From NCBI RefSeq assembly GCF_020991475.1, contig NZ_JAJMPA010000001.1, positions 310,001 to 374,000 on the forward strand: DNA of 64,000 nucleotides, read 5' to 3'. Source of the DNA: Pedobacter sp. MC2016-14. GTDB taxonomy: Bacteria > Bacteroidota > Bacteroidia > Sphingobacteriales > Sphingobacteriaceae. The notes beneath the pieces were generated by a model. That model had not been told where the DNA came from, searched no databases, and saw only the letters and a list, made by a program, of their open reading frames with translations. Of this stretch, positions 35,969 through 44,818 are shown piece by piece; the stretch's first letter is position 1; the number at the start of each line of letters is the position of its first letter. The position numbers were made by a program, and so were the translations under genes.

Positions 35969-37339
35969 CTACTTAAGCATCCTATCCTCGGCTGGCTTAT
36001 TTAGCGATGCAATGATCATCCCTCCAATCAGAATGCTAAACCCAAGTGAAGTAGCTTGTGCCCATTGAGCCTGAGGTATGTTCACTAAGCCAAAACTTAG
36101 GAGAATCCAGGGAAGGAAATCACCACTTACAAGTTTTTTATAAGCTCTTACCGAAAGATTGAAACAAAAGGAAAGCCTAACCAAAATAGCGCCAATACCC
36201 ATTATGGCACCCAACTCCCCCACTAAACGCCCCCATTCACCTTCTGCAATTAAATAAGAAACCTTTCCTGTGAGCAATTGACTACCTACACTTGTACCCA
36301 TTCCAATTCCATAGCCAAAAACTGGTTGCTGAGTAGATTTATTCAGAGCGCCTAACATTCCTCCAAGGTATCTGTCTCCCAAGGTACCTTGTAATCCCCC
36401 TTCCTGCTCACCAGCAGTTTCAAATCTAGATGTAAAAGCTTCCGTTGCCTGGTTAAAAAAAGTAAATTGACTCAGGATAATGATACAAAAAAATAAGACT
36501 ATACCACTTATAATTATCTTACCAGCATATTTTGGATTTCTTGAAGCTCCTATCACCGCAAAAAATACAGAAACTACTATTGCAAAAAATAATCCACGAC
36601 TAATAGACAGTGGTATGGAAGCAATTACCGCACCGGAAGAAAAGATCAGGATCAATCGATTTACCCCTTTTTGATTTAATAAAAAATAGATAGAAAAACA
36701 CGCTACCAAACTAAAGAAAAGCGAAATTCCATTCGTAAACGAGAAAGTGCCTGAAGGTCTAAAAAATCCCATAGCACCGGCAAAACCTGTCCCCTCATCA
36801 CCCCCAATACCTTTATTTACCCAAGCAGATTGCGAACTGTAAAACTGGAGAGCAATTAATGTCACCATTATTATTGAGATTACTAACAGCGCCTTCCCCA
36901 TCTCCAGAACATCATTACGATCCATAATTTTCCCAATTACAAATATCATAGGGAAATGTATCATAAATATCCTGGCCCCAAATATGGCTACCGGGACACT
37001 TCCATGTCCAACAAAAATCGCTGCTATAAATCCAAATACCCCTAACCAAAACATTGCATTTAAATAAAAGTTAGAAGGCAGCAGCCCTTTATTCCAACAG
37101 GTTATAACCAGCCAAATTGCGATAGGATCGCGAATGACCAACAGGGGCGTGGCCAATCCAGGAAGCACCCATTTTCTTAAGGCTCCTTCAAAAATAAGCA
37201 GAAAAAAATAAGCCCAGATTCCTCTTTTTAGATTAGTCATTAGCCTACGACTTACCTTTCTGGATTTAGCCCTAAAAGCAACATTCGGTTCGCCACTATC
37301 TTCCCGTTCGATATTTAAGACTTTCTGATTATTGCTCAT
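35969..37339 (-). CDS. O-antigen ligase/polymerase-like membrane protein
   Basis: Likely the EPS polymerase (Wzy-like) or a ligase. The 456-residue protein has 11-12 predicted membrane helices and a large external loop near the C-terminal half. Seen: EGALRKWVLPGLATPLLVIR, FRPSGTFSFTNGISLFFSLV, IPLSISRGLFFAIVVSVFFA, then the loop with GDRYLGGMLGALN and FGYGIGMGTSVGSQLLTG, and AEGEWGRLVGELGAIMGIG. The GEW.R..GELG pattern is common in Bacteroidota Wzy-like proteins. It is the only such gene in the window, in the middle of the glycosyltransferase operon, so it is the best polymerase candidate. Confidence 0.85.
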   Translation of the reverse strand: MSNNQKVLNIEREDSGEPNVAFRAKSRKVSRRLMTNLKRGIWAYFFLLIFEGALRKWVLPGLATPLLVIRDPIAIWLVITCWNKGLLPSNFYLNAMFWLGVFGFIAAIFVGHGSVPVAIFGARIFMIHFPMIFVIGKIMDRNDVLEMGKALLVISIIMVTLIALQFYSSQSAWVNKGIGGDEGTGFAGAMGFFRPSGTFSFTNGISLFFSLVACFSIYFLLNQKGVNRLILIFSSGAVIASIPLSISRGLFFAIVVSVFFAVIGASRNPKYAGKIIISGIVLFFCIIILSQFTFFNQATEAFTSRFETAGEQEGGLQGTLGDRYLGGMLGALNKSTQQPVFGYGIGMGTSVGSQLLTGKVSYLIAEGEWGRLVGELGAIMGIGAILVRLSFCFNLSVRAYKKLVSGDFLPWILLSFGLVNIPQAQWAQATSLGFSILIGGMIIASLNKPAEDRMLK

Positions 37340-37383
37340 TTTTATATTGTTATATATTTATCTTTAATTGTTACACAGACATA

Positions 37384-38619
37384 TTACATCTTAAGCAACG
37401 CATCCGATAGTTCCTTACCATAGCTTTCCCATGGCCTTTTTTTTGCGGCATTCATTGCTTCAGTTCCAATTTCAGCAATATCTTTGGGCCTTTCCAGCAA
37501 TTTTTCAATTGCCTCCTGTAACGCATTAGTTGAACCCGCTTCAATTATCCAACCATTTGAACCATCATTTATCAAATCAGGACCAGCGGTTCTATCTGTT
37601 GTGATCACAGGCGTTCCCTGTGACATCGCCTCTGTTATTACCAAACCAAAACCTTCAAATAATGAAGGAAAAACCAACACATCATGTTGCCTCATTAATT
37701 CTAAAATCTTTTCATGCGGCAGACTTGGAATCCAGGTGTGTTTTTTTAGCGCCGCATCTAATGCGGGACAATCTTGACTTGTCTTAGCGCCAACAACCGT
37801 TAGTTCAACATGGTTACCAATGTTATCCACTGCAGTAAACAAATCGGCTATGCCCTTTCGCTGTGATAAGCCTCCTACAAACAATAATTTTAAAGGTCTT
37901 TTTTCTATGCCAAGATATTTTCGTTCTGTATATACAGCCGGAAATCCATAAGGGATAACTTCAATTTGAGCTAACTTCCCGGGATATTCCATTAATGTAC
38001 TTGCGGTAAAGCTACTTGCTACAACTATATGATCTGCAAGATTTAATTCTTCATCTTTTCTCGACAATTTTACAGCAGAATCCTGTAAACCGATAAGTGT
38101 AGAGGCCCACTCTGGCCATCTCTCATGTTCTGTATTTAAAAGTTTCCTTGCGGCTTTCCAATAGCCAATAGGTAAATCATATATACATTTTATACCGTAC
38201 TTTTTTGCTTCCTTAAAAGTATGTAATGCACCATCCTCATAAGCATATACAGCCGTTAAGCCCTTTGCATATTGCTTTCTAATCTGGCACGCTACTTTTT
38301 TGTCCAGGCCACTGTAAACAGCATCAACACTTAAAGGCCCTTCTTCATGTCTTACCAAACTTTTTAATCCTAACTTTTGAGCAGCAATACGGCCCACTTC
38401 CAGCCACGGCCACATTTTTGTATCAGCCCGCAGAAGATTATCAAAACGGCGCCTGTCTAATTCTGATAAAGCTTTTATCGTCGCTAGTTTATCAAGTATG
38501 TTATTATCGAATACAGCAAGGCTCGTATAGAAATTGGATAGAATACCGGCCTTAGCACAACCTAGTGCAGCCTGTCTAACATTTGCATTACCAGTAGGAT
38601 GTGATAATAAAATTTTCAT
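37384..38619 (-). CDS. Family 4 glycosyltransferase
   Basis: GT-B enzyme, 411 residues. Seen: ILLSHPTGNANVRQAALGCA near the start, CIYDLPIGYWKAARKLLN, LADHIVVASSFTASTLME, VIPYGFPAVY, LLFVGGLSQRKGIADLFTAV and the donor-site loop LVFPSLFEGFGLVITEAMSQ with E-x7-E. The start is ATG 38619; a TTG one codon upstream is ignored. The SHPTGNANVR opening is typical of a distinct GT4 group seen in EPS loci. It lies 9 nt downstream of the next GT4 gene. Confidence 0.92.
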   Translation of the reverse strand: MKILLSHPTGNANVRQAALGCAKAGILSNFYTSLAVFDNNILDKLATIKALSELDRRRFDNLLRADTKMWPWLEVGRIAAQKLGLKSLVRHEEGPLSVDAVYSGLDKKVACQIRKQYAKGLTAVYAYEDGALHTFKEAKKYGIKCIYDLPIGYWKAARKLLNTEHERWPEWASTLIGLQDSAVKLSRKDEELNLADHIVVASSFTASTLMEYPGKLAQIEVIPYGFPAVYTERKYLGIEKRPLKLLFVGGLSQRKGIADLFTAVDNIGNHVELTVVGAKTSQDCPALDAALKKHTWIPSLPHEKILELMRQHDVLVFPSLFEGFGLVITEAMSQGTPVITTDRTAGPDLINDGSNGWIIEAGSTNALQEAIEKLLERPKDIAEIGTEAMNAAKKRPWESYGKELSDALLKM

Positions 38620-38628
38620 CAATATGGT

Positions 38629-39669
38629 TTATAAGTTTTCTGTAGTAGACTCAATAACACTAAGATACCGTTTAATAATAACATCAGGATGGTGTTGTTC
38701 AAGGTGCGAAGCCGCATTTGAACGAATTAAACTTTCCCTATCCGGATCATTTAATAATTTTTTAATTGCCAGGACCAAAGCGTCCAAATTTCCTCTTTCA
38801 AATACCACACCCGCGTCACCAACCGCGTCAGGAAGTCCACCACCGTCTGCAACTATTGGTAGGCAGCCACAGGCCATGCCTTCTAGTGCAACGTTGCCAA
38901 AAGGTTCTTTCCACATTGAAGGAACCAGGAGATATTTATGCTCATTTAGCAACTTCACCATTTCCTCGCCCCTTAGGGCACCAGCAAACACAACGGAATG
39001 TGCAAGGCCCAATTCGTTAACTAATTCTTTTAAAGAAGTCAATTCATCCCCGTCACCAATAATTGTTAAGGAAAATTCAGATTGAGAAAATTTCCCTGAA
39101 GAACCCCATGCATTCAAATCTCTTAGTGCTTTAATAGCTAAATCAGCACCCTTATCAGAGACCAATCTACCCAAAAAAACAAAGTCTTTAGTCCGGCTGC
39201 ATTCAGGTATTACCCTAAAAATCTTTTCCCGATATGGATTGCCTATTACAATAGCCTCCGGCCAGCATTCATCTCTAATAACTTTGCTTACTGCAATAAC
39301 TTTCGCTGCTCTCTTTAACCAAAGTAACTTAAGTTTATCCTGCCATCCTGATGTACCATCTAAGCGGCTTACCCAAGTTCTTAAAGCGACCACAGAGGTT
39401 TTACCAAAAATAAAAGCGGGCCATGATAATTTTAGGCAGGGATTGTTTTCATAAACTACATCAGCCCATTTGTGCGCTTTAACTAGCGTACTTAAATTAG
39501 GTTGACGAATAACAGGATAATCAAATTTTGAATCTCCAATTTCGGCAGTCCAGGTGATCAATTTCACTTCATGCCCTTCCCTATGAAAACCATTTGCTAA
39601 TATCTCGGAGTTCACCTCGATGCCGCCGATATAAGGATAAAAGAAATTAGTGATAAATAATATTCTCAT
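38629..39669 (-). CDS. Family 4 glycosyltransferase
   Basis: GT-B enzyme of 346 residues with ILFITNFFYPYIGGIEVNSE at the start (the GGIE acceptor loop), VAVSKVIRDECWPEAIVIGN, FVFLGRLVSDKGADLAIKAL, LTIIGDGDELTSLKELV and YLLVPSMWKEPFGNVALEGM with E-x7-E. The N-terminal GGIE motif resembles mannosyl- and galactosyltransferases of EPS loci, but this does not fix the sugar. It starts one base after the neighbouring glycosyltransferase gene ends. Confidence 0.92.
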   Translation of the reverse strand: MRILFITNFFYPYIGGIEVNSEILANGFHREGHEVKLITWTAEIGDSKFDYPVIRQPNLSTLVKAHKWADVVYENNPCLKLSWPAFIFGKTSVVALRTWVSRLDGTSGWQDKLKLLWLKRAAKVIAVSKVIRDECWPEAIVIGNPYREKIFRVIPECSRTKDFVFLGRLVSDKGADLAIKALRDLNAWGSSGKFSQSEFSLTIIGDGDELTSLKELVNELGLAHSVVFAGALRGEEMVKLLNEHKYLLVPSMWKEPFGNVALEGMACGCLPIVADGGGLPDAVGDAGVVFERGNLDALVLAIKKLLNDPDRESLIRSNAASHLEQHHPDVIIKRYLSVIESTTENL

Positions 39670-39670
39670 T

Positions 39671-40786
39671 TTACTGTTTCAATTGAGCTAAACTTTTTAT
39701 AAATAATTCCGCAACACCTGGCAAAAGAGAGTGATAATGGGTTTCTCTTTTAGCTTGCAATGCAGTATATAAATCTGAATAAATCAAGTTTTCCCGAAAG
39801 CCTAAATCCAACTTCTCCATTCCATCCCATTTGGGCATCCATAAAGGTAAACCATGCTCCAGCATCGCAATTGCTGACCCGCTCTTGCCCAACAAGCGAA
39901 CACTAGATCTTGAAATCCCAACGGTACAATTTGACATGAGTTCACTTACTGCTTCCACTTCTAAGAAGCCACAGTCTATTACTTTGTCCTTGTCTGAAAG
40001 AATTGTTTTCAATTCATTATAAAAAATATCCTTGTCATGAGAATTACCACAGGCAACAATAACCTGGATATTGCCAGATATTTTCTCCCGCAACCGGGAA
40101 ATTTCCTTTAATAGTTTCTGCAAAAATTCACCCTTTGGAGCAGTGCCAAAATAAAAGATAGAAGGAACGTTAAAATCAATTCCTTTTGGATTTAAAAGAT
40201 GCTCAGTGTCATTTTTATATATATTTCCGAATAAATTCAGAACTTCTGACTGGACACCTAGTCCTTTTAATCTCTTTTGATTAAATGGAATCGAAACGCT
40301 ACAGTATGCTGGCTTTAAAATTCTAATAAAATTATATATAAGTGCTTTTTGAGCAATTGCAACAATCCGTTGGGACCATGAGACAGGCATATCAAGCCAA
40401 AGTTCGTGAAACATGATATGAAGTGATTTTCCCTGAATTACACCCTTAAGTTTTTTAGCCAGATTAAAAGGTAGTCCTTTTAAGTCAAAAGCATAAGGTA
40501 CATATTGAAGGCTTATGACATTTGGGTCAAATTCTTTAATAGAATTTGATACCATCATCATTTCATTTTTATCATCTATGGAATTTGTCGGGATTCTTAT
40601 TAGCCTTAAATTACTACTTCTATCATTGTTATCCTCATAAGTCGCTTTTTCTACAAAACCATCGTTTAAAGCGACAGCAAGAATCTGATGACCAGATTCT
40701 GCAAGCTCTCCCCCCAGTCGTCTAACATAATCACCAACACCATCCCTTCCCGGCTCCAGCGAGCCACATAAAAAAGCTATTTTCAT
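39671..40786 (-). CDS. Glycosyltransferase, GT-B fold
   Basis: 371 residues. Opening MKIAFLCGSLEPGRDGVGDY followed by VRRLGGELAESGH, VISLQYVPYAFDLKGLPFNL, IMFHELWLDMPVSWSQRIVA, FGTAPKGEFLQKLLKEISRL and ISRSSVRLLGKSGSAIAMLE. The C-terminal donor site is less canonical than in the other GT4 enzymes (LLGKSGSAIAMLEHGLP instead of EGFG...E), so this is probably a divergent GT4-like enzyme. The start codon overlaps the stop of the preceding acetyltransferase gene (ATGA). Confidence 0.82.
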   Translation of the reverse strand: MKIAFLCGSLEPGRDGVGDYVRRLGGELAESGHQILAVALNDGFVEKATYEDNNDRSSNLRLIRIPTNSIDDKNEMMMVSNSIKEFDPNVISLQYVPYAFDLKGLPFNLAKKLKGVIQGKSLHIMFHELWLDMPVSWSQRIVAIAQKALIYNFIRILKPAYCSVSIPFNQKRLKGLGVQSEVLNLFGNIYKNDTEHLLNPKGIDFNVPSIFYFGTAPKGEFLQKLLKEISRLREKISGNIQVIVACGNSHDKDIFYNELKTILSDKDKVIDCGFLEVEAVSELMSNCTVGISRSSVRLLGKSGSAIAMLEHGLPLWMPKWDGMEKLDLGFRENLIYSDLYTALQAKRETHYHSLLPGVAELFIKSLAQLKQ

Positions 40787-41370
40787 GGCAAATCTGAAGT
40801 TATTGTCCGCATTCCGATTTTTTTAGCAGGAATTCCTCCCCAGATCTCTAAGGGCTGAATTGATTTCGTAACAACTGCACCTGCTGCAACAATGGCTCCA
40901 TCGCCTATTTCCACCCCTTTCAGGACTATAACATTACAACCTAGCCAAACGTCTCGGCCTATGTTAATTGATCCTTCTTTTCCCTCTTGCATACGCATTA
41001 GCTGACCTATAACCATGCCATGATCATGGTCTATAAACCGACAGCCTGATGCAATTAGCGAATCACATCCAATTGATATGCCTTTAGTAATGTTAAACTC
41101 GCATCCAGTACCCAGGAAAACATGATCACCAATAACGATTGAAAATCCTGAGGACCAAATGCCATCAAATTTAAAAGAACTGCCGGGTTCAATTTTACAT
41201 CGATTTCCAATGGAAACTTTATGCGGCCAGGAAACATGAATTTTTGGAAGGTAAGTTTGGCGTCCAATAGCCATTCCCATAGACTTTAACCATACACCGC
41301 GTAAACGGCTGGAAAATTTTCTAAAAAATCGCCTTAGCGCATAACCAGCTTTATGAATATAATACCCCAT
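40783..41370 (-). CDS. Acetyltransferase, left-handed beta helix
   Basis: Predicted O- or N-acetyltransferase of the WbbJ/LacA group, 195 residues. After a basic N-terminus (YALRRFFRKFSSRLRG) come hexapeptide repeats VSIGNRCKIEPGSSFKFDGI, IVIGDHVFLGTGCEFNITKG, CRFIDHDHGM with the catalytic-type His, INIGRDVWLGCNVIVLKGVE and IGDGAIVAAGAVVTKSIQPL, ending WGGIPAKKIG. It resembles the product of 42345-42905 in layout. The gene overlaps the following glycosyltransferase by 4 nt. Confidence 0.92.
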   Translation of the reverse strand: MGYYIHKAGYALRRFFRKFSSRLRGVWLKSMGMAIGRQTYLPKIHVSWPHKVSIGNRCKIEPGSSFKFDGIWSSGFSIVIGDHVFLGTGCEFNITKGISIGCDSLIASGCRFIDHDHGMVIGQLMRMQEGKEGSINIGRDVWLGCNVIVLKGVEIGDGAIVAAGAVVTKSIQPLEIWGGIPAKKIGMRTITSDLP

Positions 41371-41374
41371 CCTA

Positions 41375-42343
41375 CTATCTCTTGTAAAATCTGGATATTA
41401 ATGTCGCTACATTGATTGCCATATTTTTTGACCTTACCATGCTCGATGGGTACACCGATAGTGGATTATCTATATACTTCCAATATTCTTTATCCACATC
41501 ACGAGGAGTTCTTCCAGAAAATGCTCTTTTTATATATTTCGCATTCCACGGCTTAGGTTGGCCTAGTGCATGAGGTAATAAACGCAGTCCTGGACCAAAT
41601 CCCATTCCTTCTTTAGTAATAAAACTAAATTCACCATCCCATGCCTCAACAGCTGCATTTAAAGCATCCTGATCTGTTTTTCCAAAAGGTGCAAAAGGCC
41701 CCTGAGATTCTTCTGGCAACTGAGATCCCGTAGTAAAAGCAGAACGTTCTAAACCTCCGATCGCAGCAGCCATAGCTTCCTGAACATTTTTCCAAGTCTC
41801 TAGAAAACCTTTATCTTTAATTTTTACGCCAACGAATCCACCGTTCACATATACCGAATCTTTAAAACTCAAATCTATTCTGAAACCAGAAAAATATTCA
41901 CGCCATGCCACTCTCGTAGGGTGATTCTTTTTGAGTGGAGAATTAACATCTTCGCAAAGTGCAACACCACAGTTTATCCAACGACTTAAAAATGACCATG
42001 GGGCAGTCACAACGATGTCCGGATCAAAATAGAACATTCCATCGGCATCTTTTGCTGGCCCATTTAACAAGTCTAACATAAAATCAGGCTTATAATTGGT
42101 TAAATGATAATTGGTTGCAACAGGTAAAAAATGAAGAATAATGCCTTCGGCTACATTCATAGATTTGCATCCTGCCCATTGAATTTCTTTATTCAGCTGA
42201 GCCGAATTTGCCCATTTAGGCATATTACCTCTATATCCGGCATAGAATTCGCCACGAAAGCCGTTTTTATAAAGAGAGTTTACCAAAGCTACAACACCTA
42301 AGTCATAGCTACCCTCAAATAAAGTACAAATCACATTTTTCAT
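41375..42343 (-). CDS. Putative nucleotide-sugar transferase (GT-A, GT8-like)
   Basis: 322 residues. A GT-A fold is suggested by VICTLFEGSYDLGVVALVNS at the start, the Asp-x-Asp motif in MFYFDPDIVVTAPWSFLSRW, YVNGGFVGVKIKDKGFLETW and KTDQDALNAAVEAW. This matches the pattern of transferases that walk from a first strand with SL..N to a DxD and a DQ..LN region, as in GT8 and related families, but the exact family is not certain. The gene sits between two acetyltransferase genes with gaps of 1-4 nt. Confidence 0.75.
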   Translation of the reverse strand: MKNVICTLFEGSYDLGVVALVNSLYKNGFRGEFYAGYRGNMPKWANSAQLNKEIQWAGCKSMNVAEGIILHFLPVATNYHLTNYKPDFMLDLLNGPAKDADGMFYFDPDIVVTAPWSFLSRWINCGVALCEDVNSPLKKNHPTRVAWREYFSGFRIDLSFKDSVYVNGGFVGVKIKDKGFLETWKNVQEAMAAAIGGLERSAFTTGSQLPEESQGPFAPFGKTDQDALNAAVEAWDGEFSFITKEGMGFGPGLRLLPHALGQPKPWNAKYIKRAFSGRTPRDVDKEYWKYIDNPLSVYPSSMVRSKNMAINVATLISRFYKR

Positions 42344-42344
42344 A

Positions 42345-42905
42345 TTAATCTCTATTCTTTAAAAACTTCGCTGGAACCCCGCCCCAAACCTGGTAATCAG
42401 GTATAGATTTATTAACTACTGCTCCTGCTGCTATAACGCAACCGTCCCCAATCCTTACCCCCTTTAAGATCACGCAGTTCGTCCCTATCCAAACATCATT
42501 ACCAACTATAATGTCTTCAGCAATTAGCTCCTGTTCATTTATCCTAGCTGACTTCAATATGCCATGCCCAGAATCAACAAAAGTTGTATTACTCGCTATC
42601 TTACAATCATTCCCAACAATTATTCTTGTAGATGCATTAAATTCACAATGGCGACCAATAAAAACTCTGTCCCCAATAGCTATATAATTACTTTCGGAAA
42701 AAGGTTCACCTATCCTGAAATCAACTTTATCCTGGATAGTACAATTGGCTCCAATTTTAACATTTTTAGGCCATTCACAAGTTATATTACCTAGATAAGT
42801 CCCTTCATTAATTTTTAGCCCCAGCAGCCTAAACCAAAACTTTCTAGCTAATGCTTTCTTTTGATTTATTTTAAATCTCAAACGAGAGATAATAGGCTGT
42901 TTCAT
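42345..42905 (-). CDS. Acetyltransferase, left-handed beta helix
   Basis: 186-residue hexapeptide-repeat enzyme: CEWPKNVKIGANCTIQDKVD, YIAIGDRVFIGRHCEFNAST, IIVGNDCKIASNTTFVDSGH (the catalytic-type His follows Gly-Ser), IIVGNDVWIGTNCVILKGVR, IGDGCVIAAGAVVNKSIPDY, ending WGGVPAKFLK. It is related to the 40783-41370 product, perhaps by duplication, and acts on a different position or sugar. It lies 3 nt after the GT2 gene and 1 nt before the GT8-like gene. Confidence 0.92.
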   Translation of the reverse strand: MKQPIISRLRFKINQKKALARKFWFRLLGLKINEGTYLGNITCEWPKNVKIGANCTIQDKVDFRIGEPFSESNYIAIGDRVFIGRHCEFNASTRIIVGNDCKIASNTTFVDSGHGILKSARINEQELIAEDIIVGNDVWIGTNCVILKGVRIGDGCVIAAGAVVNKSIPDYQVWGGVPAKFLKNRD

Positions 42906-42908
42906 AAG

Positions 42909-43904
42909 TTATTTAGTTTTATTACGCAAATTTATTATTGAAAGAGCTACCTTCTTTGGCAACACAAAATAATATACATAAGCTAAAAATGTATAAATCG
43001 ACGTCGGCGTTCTGGAGATTAAATGTCTTACAATTTTACGGTCCTCAGATTTCACCTCAGATACAAACTCGTTGATAATTGCAGGATAAAGGTTTTTAAA
43101 AAAGACTTTTGTATATTCAAAGAAGAAAAAACCTTGTGAACCATATCTATCCACCAAATCGGCTTTTGGATTGGTAAGCCTGGATTCTTGAGACTGTCGG
43201 ATAAACTCAGCAAGCATTCTCTGAATCAAAACCTTATTAAAAACAAAAGAAGCGCCATCACTTAAGATGTATCTTCTGTAAAGTAATTTAGGAACTATAT
43301 AAAAATCGCATACAAAACTCATTCTACACCATAAATCGTAATCCTGTGAAAATTTATATATATCTCTATAGCCACCAACCATATCATAATGTTTTCGCCT
43401 GATCATCACTTCGCCATGAGAAAACATGTTTTTTTTCGCTAGTATCTCGCGGGCATTTCCAAAAAATGCCTTTCCTTCAATTTTTGCAGAATGAGAATAA
43501 CTATTCCCACTTTTGATTAAATCAAGATTTTCAATGGTGCAGCCAACAACCCCAACTCCCTGGTGGAGATTCAGTATTTCGACCTGTTCATTGATTCTTT
43601 CAGGATAAGAAAAATCTCCAGATCCATGTATTGCTATGTAATCTCCTTTTGAGACAGCAATTGCATCTATTAAGCCTTTAACGAATCCTTTATTTTTCTC
43701 ATGTCTAATTACTTTAACTCTGCTGTCTTTTTCTTCAAAAACTCTAAGTTTCTCATAGGTATTATCCGTGGAAAGATCGTCAAAGATTATAATTTCGATA
43801 TGCTCATAAGTTTGGTTTATTAAACTTAGAATGGATTCATCTACATAGTTTTCCCTATTATAATAACCTGAAATAATACTAACGAGTGGTTGCTTTTCCT
43901 CCAT
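42909..43904 (-). CDS. Family 2 glycosyltransferase
   Basis: GT-A enzyme of 331 residues: VSIISGYYNRENYVDESILS at the start, IIIFDDLSTDNTYEKLRVFE, and AIHGSGDFSYPERINEQVEI, where the metal site Asp-x-Asp is reduced to GSGD. MFSHGEVMIRRKHYDMVGGY followed by FSQDYDLWCRMSFVCDFYIV gives the acceptor-side motif with the ED/QD catalytic-base region. The change at the DxD position, Gly-Ser-Gly-Asp, is unusual but occurs in some GT2 enzymes. It is followed by the acetyltransferase gene. Confidence 0.88.
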   Translation of the reverse strand: MEEKQPLVSIISGYYNRENYVDESILSLINQTYEHIEIIIFDDLSTDNTYEKLRVFEEKDSRVKVIRHEKNKGFVKGLIDAIAVSKGDYIAIHGSGDFSYPERINEQVEILNLHQGVGVVGCTIENLDLIKSGNSYSHSAKIEGKAFFGNAREILAKKNMFSHGEVMIRRKHYDMVGGYRDIYKFSQDYDLWCRMSFVCDFYIVPKLLYRRYILSDGASFVFNKVLIQRMLAEFIRQSQESRLTNPKADLVDRYGSQGFFFFEYTKVFFKNLYPAIINEFVSEVKSEDRKIVRHLISRTPTSIYTFLAYVYYFVLPKKVALSIINLRNKTK

Positions 43905-43926
43905 TGTTTAAAACTTATATCTAACG

Positions 43927-44784
43927 TTATATAATTCTTTGTTCAACCTCAATGTCTATTCCATATTTGCTAAAAATACGCTGTTTAACTATGGCGATCA
44001 AATCCAAAATATCACGGCCAGAAGCGTTGTTGAAATTGACAATAAAACCACCATGTTTTTCAGATATTTTAGCCCCTCCAACTGAGAAACCTTTAAGACC
44101 TAGTTCGTCCATCATTGCTCCCACATAATAACCCTTGGGCCGCTTAAAAACACTACCTGCATTAGGAAAATCTTTTGGCTGTTTAGCCCATCGCATAGCT
44201 TTATTTGATTCCATTTTTTCAAAAATAGCCTCCGCGTTTCCTTGATTTAATTTAAGTACTGTTTTGATAATGATAAGATGAGGGTTTCGTTGAAAAAAGC
44301 TATTCCTATATTCAAAACTTATATCATCCCGCAGTATATCTGTAAAAATATTTAATACAGGATCGTAGTACCTAACTTTAACCAACAAATCCTTTATTTC
44401 TTCCCCGCTTGCGCCAGCATTCATCACTACCGCCCCTCCTAAAGAACTAGGGATATCGTAAAAAAGTTCTAATCCCGAAAGGGACGCCTGCAATGCAATA
44501 TTACTTAAGTCAAACATAGAAACACCCGATTCCGCAGTAATGAATTCATTGTCCAATACTACTTTACCGAAATTCCCTGAGAATATAACAAAATCATCCT
44601 CATAAAATTCATTAGACAATATAATGTTATACCCTCCACCAATTATAATCTTCTTTCCCTCAGCATATCTTGTAAAAATCTCTTGTATTTCTTCTTCTGT
44701 ATCAGGAAAAAATGCTCTTTTACAAACAGACTTAATCCCGTAAGAGTTATAAGGCGTGAGATCTAGATTATTTACAATTTTCAT
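43927..44784 (-). CDS. murB: MurB-like UDP-N-acetylenolpyruvoylglucosamine reductase
   Basis: FAD enzyme that reduces the enolpyruvyl ether made by MurA to a lactyl ether. The 285-residue protein has FAD-binding KKIIIGGGYNIILSNEF, IPSSLGGAVVMNAGASGEEI, YRNSFF, the catalytic-type Ser in FPNAGSVFKRP and GGAKISEKHGGFIVNFNNAS, ending IEVEQRII with the likely catalytic Glu. Its length and lack of an inserted loop fit the type II MurB. It is 34 nt downstream of the MurA-like gene, inside the EPS operon, and followed by a glycosyltransferase. The location suggests a paralogue making UDP-MurNAc or a lactylated sugar for the polymer rather than the housekeeping enzyme; this is inference. Confidence 0.88.
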   Translation of the reverse strand: MKIVNNLDLTPYNSYGIKSVCKRAFFPDTEEEIQEIFTRYAEGKKIIIGGGYNIILSNEFYEDDFVIFSGNFGKVVLDNEFITAESGVSMFDLSNIALQASLSGLELFYDIPSSLGGAVVMNAGASGEEIKDLLVKVRYYDPVLNIFTDILRDDISFEYRNSFFQRNPHLIIIKTVLKLNQGNAEAIFEKMESNKAMRWAKQPKDFPNAGSVFKRPKGYYVGAMMDELGLKGFSVGGAKISEKHGGFIVNFNNASGRDILDLIAIVKQRIFSKYGIDIEVEQRII

Positions 44785-44818
44785 ACTGAAATATAATTTT
44801 TGGTGTTAAATAGCCAGA

